From: Amyelois transitella
Lineage: Eukaryota; Arthropoda; Insecta; Lepidoptera; Pyralidae
Length of the DNA: 64,000 nucleotides
Assembly (NCBI RefSeq): GCF_032362555.1
Contig: NC_083512.1
Location: 6,002,001 to 6,066,000, forward strand
Reading direction: 5' to 3'
How positions within the stretch are numbered: position 1 is the first letter of the stretch; each line of letters begins with the position of its first letter. The position numbers were made by a program, and so were the translations under genes. Shown here one piece after another: positions 11,001 through 20,248 of the stretch. The notes under the pieces were generated by a model. It did not search any database. It saw only the letters and a list, made by a program, of their open reading frames with translations, and was not told where the DNA came from.

Positions 11001-14000
11001 CTACATTCTGCTTCTTACATGATGAAAGACTTAAACGTCAGAAACGACGGAACAAGTTATTTTTATATGTCTCTTTAAAATAACAACACAACAGAAAAGT
11101 ATGCTAAAGGTTACTTCTCTTCAACATCAATAAAATTACTGTCCCAGTTTAAATAACTTAATATTTTCTGTTCAGAACATCGTTGCAGTAGGCGCTGGCT
11201 TCGTAGACGGTCTCGGCTATGGCGACAACACCAAAGCGGCGGTCATTCGATTGGGACTCATGGAAATGATCAAATACGTAGACGTGTTCTACCCAGGCAG
11301 CAAACTCAGCACTTTCTTCGAGTCCTGTGGCGTTGCTGACCTTATCACGACATGTTATGGTGAGATGTTTTTATATGAATTTACAGGTTCATCCTCTCAA
11401 GAATCATTCATTTATACATATAGTCACGTCTATATACCTAGTGGGCTAGACATGCCAACAGTCTCGAATAGATTGAAAGGCCACAAACAGCTTCATGGCT
11501 TCATGAATGAATTGAGGTGAAGGACAGGTTGCTACCCCCTTGCATACAAAAATATATTATATAAAATATATTTCCTAAATTTATAAGCCTGTTATTTAGT
11601 CGCCTGTTACGACATCCTTGCAAAAGTGTGGTTCTTTCCTCAAGTGCCGAAAACCACACGGCACACGAATCTCTTGAATCCTTAATCTTCCTCCTCGCGT
11701 CAGTCATAGTGTTCTTACCTATGGAGAAGAGCCCGAGGTGCGCCTGGATTAAGTGGTTCAAGTTTTAACAAGAAGTGACTCCCGTATGACCTCCGAATGA
11801 TTGCAAGGGGAAGCATTATGATGATTAATATGTTTTACGGCCAGCCCGGATCCGAGAAAATGATAAAATATAATATAGGCCAGTTTCTCTTTTACATTAA
11901 GATTGCCTTTACGGGATTAGGTATACTTATTGGACATAATACGATGGGGACATAACAAAATGTGATTTTGTAAAAACATGTATCAAGTATTTGTAAACAG
12001 AATCTATTTTCAGTGCGATATAAAATTTTAATGCAATGTCGCACAAATAATATTGAAAAATGAAGCATGAACTTTGATTATTATTAATTACTGTCGAGTT
12101 GTGTTGGTCAATAGAATTGTAGATTATGCACTTTGCCTTATTGAACCTTTGGTATGCGATCACAATCATGTACCTACCTACTGTGGCATTATTTCTGAAT
12201 CACTTATTGTTTCAATAATGATTATTAATATGACAGTGCGCTTGGTCACATTTAAATGCGGACTGATATTGGAATTAGTCCAAGTGTAACATTGATAAGA
12301 AGTTTTTTATTACTTCGAGTTTATAAATGAAGTCTATGTCGTTAGTGAAGATATTTTTAATAGGAAATTTATACGTTTGTAAAATCTTAAAGCGATTTGA
12401 ATATTTAAAAAAATATATATTTCTAGATTTATTAATCGAAAACAATCTTTTTTCTGTGCTGACTTCTTGTATAAAATAATAATAATAGTGTATCAATTAA
12501 TTAATAAACTTCCAAACGTTTTCCATAACATAATTCAAAATTTTCCGTCGATAGTGATATGAAAAAATCGATAGATAGTCTTATCGATAGTGGTCTTTAT
12601 TGCCTTGAACGTGATCACCACGCGTTGTATCAGCGCAGCGGGATCCCGCAGCTTCAAATAGAGAAGATACGTTCATTTAGGTCTAAATAAAAGGTCAGCT
12701 TCTTCTAAACCAAAAATATTTCAAATATACCTAGTTAAAAAATGTATGTGGCTCTATGTTATTTCGGAGAAAATAACGAGTCAGCCTCCTCCTATAGATA
12801 CCAAAACTCTTTAAAATAATAGTTACAATTTTTTACGTAGCTAATTATAGTTTGAGATGAGTCTGTCGATATAACCAGCGTAGGATTGTCGTACGCAACT
12901 TTTCACTGCACGTGTATCTCGTGATTACGTTTTCGCTGTCTTGAGCAAACGTTTTTTTATCTGGAAGAGACCCTCGTCATCCCACCCAACGAACGAGATA
13001 ATCTTAACTAAATCTCGTTTTTTCGCTCGTTTGAACGTCAGTACGGCGATTTCCTGAGATGCTTCCAAGCACGTGGTAGACGCATGGTTCTTTACGTGAG
13101 CCAGTTATTGGTACTTTATGCCGTCACGTGCACGTGATATGATTACGCTCAATTAAGCGACCCTGAATAAGAAAAAAGTTCTTAACGTAAAATGTTATCA
13201 CTTACGCAATATGATCACGTTGAAGATATTAAATGTAAAGAATAAAACAGCTGGGCCAGGAGTTGCGGCTTTACTTTAAATGTTATCAATTACGCAATAT
13301 ATGATCACGTTCAGGCCACCGTATGCCGAAACAGAAATAAATGTTTCTTTGAAGTGTAATTTGCCGCAAAATGTAATCAGCTCCAGCATAATCGACACTT
13401 CATGTTATGAAGTGTAACTTTTAACCCCTGACCTATTTCAGAAGGTGTCTCTATAGGCGAGACATATATATGTAAACATCTTAATTTTGTTTGTTCTAAA
13501 CTTGCATCATAATATTCATAATCACTGGTAGGCGTAATAAAAATAATACTATAAATGTGACTTTTTATCACTATGTTTTCTTATCAGGTTATCTTTTCCC
13601 TTTTATTCTTCCTTTATTAATCGACATATGTACATAGGTGTACATTTTTAACTCATTAATTTTTTTAATAAGGTGGCAGAAATAGGCGTGTTGCGGAAGC
13701 ATTCGTGAAGACTGGGCGTTCCATCAAGGAGTTAGAAGATGAGATGTTGAATGGACAGAAACTCCAGGGACCCATCACGGCGGAAGAAGTGAACCACATG
13801 CTCGCCAACAAAAATATGGAGAACAAGTGAGTAACATGTTTTATTTTAGGCTTGATAGTTTATACCAAAAATGTTTCATCAAAAGACAAGTTTTTAATGT
13901 ACACAAATACTTTTTCTACTGTTTGTATGTATCGATTGATGTCTTTATTTTATATCCATAATAGATTATCAGAAATGTGTCGTCTTTCACGTCAATACAA

Positions 14001-14807
14001 ATTTTGCGTACATAAGTATAATGTAGAGTACGGAGAAGACTTAGGATGATTTCTACGGAGGCGGACCCGTGGGCGAAAGTTAGATGATTATAAATATACC
14101 TAAATCTGTTAATTCAAGGTGTTTATTCAATTTACTGATATTAGTGAAACATTTCGAACTCATTGCTTTAAAATATGTATTTCATATAAATAAGCTAGTT
14201 CAACCATTGACAATATCGACAAAGCGTTCCCAAATTTACCTTTCCTTGCTATCTATTAATAACTATAGCTAGCAATGACCACATAGCACACGGATGATGT
14301 TATGTAAAACTTGCGCGTTTTGGCTTATATCCATGTAATAATGGAGGCCGTTTATTGTGATGTTAATTATTACGATGCATTTAGAGATTTAATCATTTTG
14401 GTAGTGTACTCATCAGTACAACTTTTCCCACTAAGAAATAGAAACCAAATTATGTAATTTATTCGACATACATAGGTGTTGAGACATTCACATATTTATA
14501 TATACACACATGGGCCGATTTGATGAATAAAGCTATTTTTAGACATACATTACTTTTTGTTTAAAGCAGGCAAAGGCTTGTATTCAAATTCTAATGTTCA
14601 CGCAATCAAAATCGCCGGTGCAAGCTAGTTTTATACAACAATCTACAAAAGTATAGTACAAAGAATATTGAAGTCGAATGTTTAATCATTGGATAATTGC
14701 GCAATTTCAGATTTCCTCTGTTCACGGCAGTGTACCGTATCTGTCGAGGCGAGTTGAAGCCAAGTGACTTCATCGACTGCATCCGAAGCCACCCAGAGCA
14801 CATGTAA
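2037..14807 (+). CDS. Gpdh1: Glycerol-3-phosphate dehydrogenase [NAD+], cytosolic (8 exons)
   Basis: This enzyme reduces dihydroxyacetone phosphate to sn-glycerol 3-phosphate with NADH. In insects it drives the glycerol phosphate shuttle of flight muscle and supplies glycerol for lipids. Eight exons (2037-2086, 2762-2939, 5415-5555, 7011-7118, 9017-9163, 11176-11359, 13673-13826, 14711-14807) join in frame to 1059 nt, giving 352 aa, the usual family length. Visible signs are the Rossmann loop GSGNWGSA (residues 13-20), the active-site lysines in SLIK (K123) and GALK (K208), the substrate-binding block [12 protein letters not shown], and the family C-terminus SHPEHM. All junctions are GT...AG. 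No frameshift or missing block was seen. The stop codon overlaps a potential splice donor, so longer C-terminal isoforms are possible. Symbol by homology with the insect gene. Confidence 0.96.
2762..2939 (+). CDS. Gpdh1: Gpdh1 exon 2
   Basis: Encodes residues 17-76. It completes the glycine loop (WGSAIAK) and runs through VTMWVYEE to HKLPPNV. The acceptor is TTGTAG|GGGTT and the donor AATGTT|GTAAGT. Confidence 0.95.
3106..3186 (-). mobile_element. LINE 3'-end fragment with (CATA)n tail
   Basis: A (CATA)n run is followed by AAAATCACGCCTCTTTCCCG and GGGGTAGGCAGAGACTACCTC. The same block occurs at 20567, 21060 and 59672. It is the 3' end of an RTE/CR1-like LINE in minus orientation, lying in Gpdh1 intron 2. 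Confidence 0.7.
4360..4492 (+). mobile_element. Helitron-like 3' end
   Basis: The block ends GGGAGTGAAGCCCCGCGCAAAAGCTAG before T, a CTAG|T terminus like that of the element at 329-1017 but with a different GC-rich tail. The 5' end was not identified. A TGACGTCA palindrome (CRE-like) lies just outside at 4518-4525. Confidence 0.4.
4795..4985. repeat. GC-richer unassigned repeat fragment
   Basis: A block in Gpdh1 intron 2 with phrases such as CTATCCTAGGGTAACCTACTG and GGGGCCTGGGGCCCTTTATC. A related phrase (GGACCCCGGGCCCCGAAACAC) appears at 8360-8383, suggesting a dispersed element that I cannot name. Confidence 0.3.
5415..5555 (+). CDS. Gpdh1: Gpdh1 exon 3
   Basis: Encodes residues 77-123 ([16 protein letters not shown]...SLIK) with phase-0 borders. 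It includes VVPHQF and ends with the catalytic-site lysine K123. The acceptor is ATGTTTAG|GTGG and the donor ATAAAG|GTAATT. Confidence 0.95.
5928..5998 (-). repeat. tRNA-derived SINE head
   Basis: On the minus strand this reads GTCCAGTGGTTAGCGCG (box A-like) and, after normal tRNA spacing, GTTCGAGTCCC (box B-like). The acceptor arm does not pair well, so it is not scored as a functional tRNA gene. Confidence 0.5.
6025..6210 (-). repeat. GTGCCGTG-family repeat, partial
   Basis: A minus-orientation copy of the most abundant repeat in this window. Diagnostic phrases are ATGGTCACGTCTATATCCC, GGGGTAGACAG, TTGAAAAGACTGAATGGCC and CTTAGTCGCC. The 5' part of the element (the GTGCCGTGTGG end) is missing. 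Confidence 0.65.
6589..6841 (-). repeat. tRNA-derived SINE, near full length
   Basis: In minus orientation it begins GACGGCCTCTGTGGCGCAGCGG (box A region), has box B GGTTCGAATCC about 40 bases on, continues through GGCATGATGAGAAATGAAC, and ends with CTGTGTAATTTGTCCCGTAT and AT-rich sequence. Near-identical copies occur at 44679-44921 (-) and 21618-21817 (+). The tRNA-like head with pol III boxes makes it a SINE, not a tRNA gene. Confidence 0.8.
7011..7118 (+). CDS. Gpdh1: Gpdh1 exon 4
   Basis: Encodes residues 124-159 ([17 protein letters not shown]...GANIASE) with phase-0 borders. The acceptor is TTCAATAG|GGATTC and the donor TCAGAG|GTGAGA. Confidence 0.95.
8686..8990. repeat. Inverted pair of GTGCCGTG-family copies
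   Basis: Positions 8686-8815 are a minus-orientation copy (GGGGTAGAGAGAGCC, GTCTTGAAAAGACTGAAAGG, CCCATCGCC). Positions 8826-8990 are a plus-orientation copy (TTTTAGGCGACGGGTTAGC, CAGCTGAACGTGGCC, AAGGGATAGAGACG). They meet at about 8815-8826 and can fold back on each other. The right end is only ~27 bases from Gpdh1 exon 5. Confidence 0.7.
9017..9163 (+). CDS. Gpdh1: Gpdh1 exon 5
   Basis: Encodes residues 160-208 ([14 protein letters not shown]...EICGALK) with phase-0 borders. It ends with the second conserved lysine K208. The acceptor is GACCAG|GTCGCC and the donor CTCAAG|GTAATT. It is markedly more GC-rich than its surroundings. Confidence 0.95.
9164..11175. other. Gpdh1 intron 5
   Basis: About 2 kb of AT-rich intron. 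No gene, tRNA or clear mobile element was recognised. The one structured item is a perfect 12-bp inverted repeat with a 4-base loop at 10572-10599. Confidence 0.5.
11176..11359 (+). CDS. Gpdh1: Gpdh1 exon 6
   Basis: Encodes residues 209-269 plus one base of G270 ([27 protein letters not shown]...). It contains the substrate-binding block of the family. The acceptor is TTTCAG-like TGTTCAG|AACATC and the donor TTATG|GTGAGA. Confidence 0.95.
11401..11668 (-). repeat. GTGCCGTG-family repeat, near full length
   Basis: A diverged minus-orientation copy from AGTCACGTCTATATACC to AAAACCACACGGCAC. It is interrupted by an AT-rich insertion near 11550 and lies ~40 bases downstream of exon 6. Confidence 0.6.
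12549..12589 (+). promoter_or_regulatory. Cluster of three CGATA motifs
   Basis: CGATA occurs at 12549, 12569 and 12585, two of them as ATCGATA. Triple CGATA clusters are the known target of the Drosophila boundary factor BEAF-32, and TATCGATA is the DREF site. Whether either factor acts in this species is inference. Confidence 0.3.
12909..13312 (+). promoter_or_regulatory. E-box and C/EBP-like site cluster in Gpdh1 intron 6
   Basis: Four perfect CACGTG E-boxes occur at 12909, 13070, 13125 and 13131 (the last two abut). A further ACGTG core is at 13094. A ~31-bp sequence ATGTTATCA-TTACGCAATAT-GATCACGTT is repeated at 13192-13221 and 13280-13311, each copy joining a C/EBP-like TTACGCAAT to an AACGTG core. 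The density in this AT-rich intron is far above chance, so an enhancer is plausible. Candidate binders are CLK/CYC, Myc/Max, HIF-type bHLH-PAS factors and bZIP proteins. Confidence 0.5.
13673..13826 (+). CDS. Gpdh1: Gpdh1 exon 7
   Basis: Encodes residues 270-320 and two bases of K321 ([16 protein letters not shown]...KNMEN). It includes the [11 protein letters not shown] block of the C-terminal domain. The acceptor is TTTAATAAG|GTGGC and the donor GAACAA|GTGAGT. Confidence 0.94.
14711..14807 (+). CDS. Gpdh1: Gpdh1 exon 8 with stop codon
   Basis: Encodes residues 321-352 ([17 protein letters not shown]...SHPEHM) and the TAA stop at 14805-14807. The acceptor is CAATTTCAG|ATTTCC. The stop lies inside the sequence CAT|GTAAGA, a good splice donor after base 14803, so the exon can either end translation or splice on. 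A possible AATAAA signal for the short form is at about 15086. Confidence 0.94.
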
Positions 14808-16571
14808 GACCCCGCCATAAAAATGTATCTGCCTGCTTCCTGCCCAAGCTTATATCATAGACTAGAGCCTATTTACGTATAACCTTTTTTTAGAAATGGT
14901 CAGATTTCTCACCTGCCATACTGTCATAATGATTTAACCAAAAATTATTTTAAACAACTGGTTATTTTTTAATGTGTTTACTTGGGCCATTTCTAATGAA
15001 ACATATTAAGTAGAGTAGTGCCATTAACTTAATGTGTACATAACATTATATGTATGTTTATTTTACAGGGTGCTAGTACTTAGATAATAAAAAATATATG
15101 TATAGAGAGGATGAATACATTGACTGCTGTTTCAAAAAGAGAGATATATTTGGTGGGCATCGATTTGTTAATATAGTCTGCTATGTTTATTGACGACGTT
15201 GCTTTTTGTGATAGCGTTGTTTTATTTTCAGTTACAAAGTAACTAGGTCCTTAAGTAAACTTATATTTATATATATATATATATATACTACTTACTTACT
15301 TAATACTTATATATATATATATAAGTATTTTATATGTTTAAATCAATTTAATACATTTAAGTTTAATGTAAATTAAAATATTTAATATGAATGCCAAAGT
15401 ATATAAGACAACGACGTCAATAATAGCGTTATGTGGTTGGTTTTGATTTTGTCGTGGGTGTGGTATCGGGAGAAAGTCATTTTTTCATCTCCTGTATACG
15501 TATAGGCTATTATTGGAAGACAATTATCGTAAAGTTGTTAACGTATTTTTAACAAAAACGAAAATGTTTGCAGTCATTCTATTCATGTGTTCATATAGTG
15601 AGTAAATAAAGCATGTATAAAATATATTGTTTTGTTACCACTGACAGCTGTTACATATTTATTATATTCATGTTGCTAATATCGAATAGATTATTGTAGT
15701 TTTATCTTTGTTGATGTATTAACTGTCAAATTAGTAACGAATTCCGCCACAGCGAGTCTGTTATCTCTTGTAAGCTTCTGAGTAAATGAACATATTGAAG
15801 TGGCGGTCCTTGAGATAACGTATATTAATGTTGTAAAGTACAATGTAGGTGCTAAGTCCAAAACGTAGTTAATAATATACATTATGTACAAGATTTGTGT
15901 CATATATATTTTACAACTTTTCCTCAACTTTCTTACTGCACGACAACTTTAAAACAATGTATCTAAAAACAAATTAGCGATATAAATAAATTGTGATGCA
16001 CAAAATTTTTCTTTACTAATTTGATTAACCCTTTTTAGTGCTTTGGTTCCTTTCCTTGAATTATTTGTTCCTTTTACAGATTTGCACCTAAGAATATCAG
16101 TATATACTAAAGGAAATCAGAAATCACGACTAACACAACCCAGTTTTATAGCATTTTTATACTTTTACATTTTATTGTCATTTTTATACATGCATGTTGT
16201 TTTTGTATTTGTGTGTGTTGCCTTTTTCCAATTAAAAAATATCACGGGAACAGCTGCCTTTGCATTTTAGAATAGAAGTGGAATTTCGGGGACTTTATCC
16301 GAGTTGACACAAACAAGTGGTTATACATTATACAGTCTACATTATGGATCGGTACTGTTTTTGTGTAGTCGTAGTGGTGAAAAATATAACTTATCGTTAT
16401 TAAAAAGAAATTAATAAAAAAATATTTATTAAAATCAATAGACCAAATTTTTCCATTACTAGACTTAAACCCACTACTAGACTATGTAGATTTGTGATAA
16501 TGCTCAACTTGAAATCCACCTTTATATACATAAGTGGATAAAGATTTATATTAGTTTGACTAAACTTCTAG
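14808..16571. other. Downstream of Gpdh1 exon 8
   Basis: 3' UTR of the short Gpdh1 form and/or an intron leading to an alternative last exon. It is AT-rich, with (TA)n tracts at 15270-15325 that can form a hairpin. No further gene is supported; the open frames here lack codon bias or domains. Confidence 0.45.
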
Positions 16572-16605
16572 GAAACAGCCGGGGCCCAAAAAATGCTCTC
16601 TGTGA
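16572..16605 (+). CDS. Gpdh1: Candidate alternative last exon of Gpdh1
   Basis: If exon 8 is cut at the embedded donor (after 14803) and joined here, codon M352 is kept (AT|G) and the protein gains KQPGPKKCSL before TGA. The acceptor is TGACTAAACTTCTAG|G, with a reasonable branch-point-like sequence. Alternative C-termini are established for Drosophila Gpdh1, where one form ends in QNL. Here the evidence is only the compatible phase and a GC-rich block, so it needs RNA data. Confidence 0.3.
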
Positions 16606-19600
16606 CCAGCGTGACAAACCGCATCACATCTTGCCTCGACTCTGTCGCATTCCCGTCTACTGCACGTTCCGCACTTGTCTCTACCAGAAACAGCGATGTA
16701 CACATTGATCATTTTAATCAACCGACTGGTGAAACAATAATTTATTTTTAAGCTTACCCCTTTTTATTTGAAAAATAAGAGCGTTAATATGCCTCTGCCT
16801 TATAGCAATAGGTATTGTAACTGCAATTTAAAGTTATAAACTGTTTTGTGATAAATTATTGTTTCCCAATACATGGTTTTTTAAACATCACACAATGGGC
16901 ATATAATAAATAACACGTACTTACTTATTTTTAAATATTTAAAAAGGAAAAAAAATATTTTATCCAATTATACGGCCTCCATGTCATCTGCAAGAGTGTT
17001 CGGTGGTGCCATCTATAACGGAGCAATAAAGACGATATGTAGGTATTCATTAAGTATCTAATAAAGTTTTTTTTGTTTCCAGTACCATTGTGTGTTGTAA
17101 GAAAACGAATTTAATATCATTCTCGTATGCACAATAAAAAAACAGGTATTTAATTGTAATGCACATTAGGATTTCGTGATATGTGCAGTCCGAATGTAGT
17201 AAGTAGGTCCTCCCTCTTCATTTTGGAATTGAAGATGTTGAACGTCGATTCTGATGTTTTAAGAATTTCTTCAAAAAATTTTTACTAAATCAAATTTATT
17301 TCTACAAATGAATTTATTACCTATATTTTTGTTATTAATCGATGTTTGACAATCTTTTTCGTTATCATTACTACAATTTTATGCATTTAAACCGTCGATT
17401 TGAGCTTAATTTCTAATATAAGTGAATGTGTTAATAAGTGCACAGTTGTTTTATCATATTTCGGTTGATCACTGTTTTTAAATTTTACTGCCTTTGTAAT
17501 AATTAAAAATAACACACAGGTTTTTTTTCTCTTGGAATCAAAACAGGAATCTTGCATGACAAATTGTAACAAGAACGTCGGGTTGTCGAAAATTAATTTA
17601 GGAACGCTAGTAAATTTAAAGAATCATTATAGGAGTAAGTAGATAATAAAAAACGTAGGTCGTTCTTAATTAAGAAAAAGCATGGAAATGAACGCCGAAA
17701 GAAATTATACCCCAACAAAATTTCAACAAAGCAATTGAAGTACCTGCGGGTTTCTTTACGAATGTTGTCAAGACATTTTTTCTCTTGACAACATTCATAA
17801 ATGTTCAAATGAATTTTTATGTGTCTAACGTTGACCAAAGACGATGAAAATGGGAACATAAGAAACATGTCTTGAAAAGTTCTTGAATAGCAGGGCTGGA
17901 TTGTGTTATGGTTATAGGCGCACCCTAGGCATTTCCATAGGAAAGACACAACCAGTAGATACAAATGCAAGGAGAATAATGATAACATTATACAAAAAGT
18001 AAATGGTGAATGGTGGCAGTTGCGAAAATTATATGTAAAATACTTTTTCATTTCGCTTTTGAACAATTGTTTAAGTAACCACTGAAGGAAGTTTTAAGCT
18101 AGAACCTAGTCAAAAAAGACCTTAGTCAACTTTTTAATGTAAGAATTTTTCAATGTGTAATTATCGCATGCTATTGATAGTAAGCGTAAATATTTCAACA
18201 TTTCTTTGTACTATATGTGTCATTATCATTTCGCTCACTAGATTGATAAATTAGTTCCATATATATACATTCATGTTGTTTCATAATAAATCATTCAAAA
18301 ATATACTAGCCTTGTGTAATTTATTTCACTCATGCCATCTGAGTCATCAGATCACATAGCCGTTTGTTTCAGGGTACGGATAGTTAGAAAATCACATTGC
18401 TGTATATCCTAAATAATCGAGGAAAAATTTTAAAGGACTATTGGAGTTACTTGGAATTGGCTTCTGTTCTGTATTCAATGATTAATAGCGTTGTTTACTT
18501 ATCGGTAAGCGTGTACATTTTTGTAATTTGCACATCAATTAAAAATTTTCAGCACAAAAACTTTACGCTTAACCGAAGTTTCAAGTACGATTTACATCAA
18601 TACGAACAGATTGTATTGGATTCTAAATATTTTTCCATCAATGTATTACGTAATAAATAATTTCGGTTCCTGTTTGTCAAGAGACTAAGAATGATTGTTG
18701 TAGAAGGTGTACAATGCAATTCATGCTGTTCACTGTAAATTGTACTTTAGGTACTTATTCCTAATAAAAGTTATACATATTATATATAAAGAATAATATA
18801 AGAAATATTATCATTTTGCGAAGCTCACGTCTTTCTTTCATGCTGCTTAATTAGATTAGAACTTGTGATTAATCTTTCGGTGAGTATCCATTCACGATTA
18901 TTAATCTCATGTCATAAAGAAACATTCTTCTAACACTACATAAAATAATACTTATAATACCTATGTAGTTGTATTCCCTGAATTTTAATGCAACCTTTAA
19001 TTTCATGATAAAACCTTGAAACCTCTAAATATATTTCCATTTTTCATAACAATACTAATTTTTGAATACTTAGTAAGTATATATTTAACTCTATTTACTT
19101 ATATTTTTATAATGTTTTTTCATCCTTCTATTGAATAAAATTCTATCCCTTCCATATCTATCCATATAAATATATATCTTTATTATGTATCTTAAAAGTA
19201 AATATTTTTTCTCTTTTCAGGGTAAAACTGTAAACTACTTCTATATTGAGCCGCGGGGTTATAACGTAAAACACCAAATAAAGAATATACCTACTGTAAA
19301 TATGTATTCCCAACGAGTAAGTAAATTTATTGTAGAACAAATTATTTGCTTATTTGTGAGTGTATGTAAAGTATTTGTAAGTGACACATGGAGTAGTGAG
19401 AATGTATAATTCTAGTTTAATAAATATTGTTAGTTTGTGAACAAATAAATAAAATCGCTTATGAATCATATAATAATTGTTATTTATAAAATAATGTAGA
19501 TGATTAATTAGAAAGCAATAATATTGGTTATTTAGATCAGTCTATTGAGCCATAATATGAAACTGAAATATTGTATTTTTTTTTTGCAATAAAGGAAATA

Positions 19601-19874
19601 TTATTGATTAAAGCTCCTATTAAATTTTGAATCTCTTGGGTAAATGTATTTTTAAAGCAATTTCTATGATCTTTTCCATCTTGTACTTGTCAATGTTTAT
19701 AAATAAAATTGAAGACAAATCAGACAGGTAGTTCCAATAAATAATCTGAAACTGTGTAAAAAAGTCATATAATTAATTTGGAAAAACTAGCTATCACTTG
19801 TGGCGTTTCCAAAGACCAGTTGCCGATACACGACAGGTAATAAAACAAAAGTCATAACTAGGTATAACAATTTA
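16606..19874. other. Interval between Gpdh1 and MTFMT
   Basis: The first ~100 bases remain GC-rich, with open frames on both strands. The rest is AT-rich and appears non-coding. A 157-codon minus-strand open frame (17593-18066) shows no domain or codon bias. A perfect 14-bp inverted repeat with a 9-base loop is at 17760-17796. AATAAA signals occur at about 17024 (+). Confidence 0.4.
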
Positions 19875-20248
19875 CTAAGCTGTAACGCAACAAAGATATT
19901 TTCTTTTCTCTGTCGGTAAATTCTTGATATATCCATTATAAAAGTCAACTGCAGATATTTCTCTCTTACCAACTATTCGAACTGATTTAAAATGAACATA
20001 TTTTCTATCTCTACATAATATTTTTACAGATTCATTTTTATTACAATATTGAAGTGTGCCTGGTGGAACACTACTATCTGCAATTTCTTCTGGATTTGTG
20101 ATAAATGCATTGAATAATTTCATTTGCTTGTCTTTAAACTTGGTAGTTAAGGTATATATTCCGTAAATAGCTCGGTAAAGGTTGTATACTTGTATAGCAT
20201 CCATTTCTGCCCATCTTACTTCACTTATCGATCTGTTAATTTTTTTTG
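19875..20248 (-). CDS. Mtfmt: Mtfmt exon 5 (last)
   Basis: Encodes residues 225-348 ([13 protein letters not shown]...LCCVTA) and the TAG stop. This is the C-terminal tRNA-binding domain. The acceptor is TTATTTGCAG|CAAAAA on the minus strand. Confidence 0.93.

Noticed and set aside
15265..15330. (TA)n hairpin
   Set aside because: Simple dinucleotide repeats fold back trivially; no further signal.
17593..18066. 157-codon minus-strand open frame downstream of Gpdh1
   Set aside because: It is the longest anonymous frame, but it is AT-rich in all codon positions, has no domain, spans the 17760 hairpin and looks like a chance opening.
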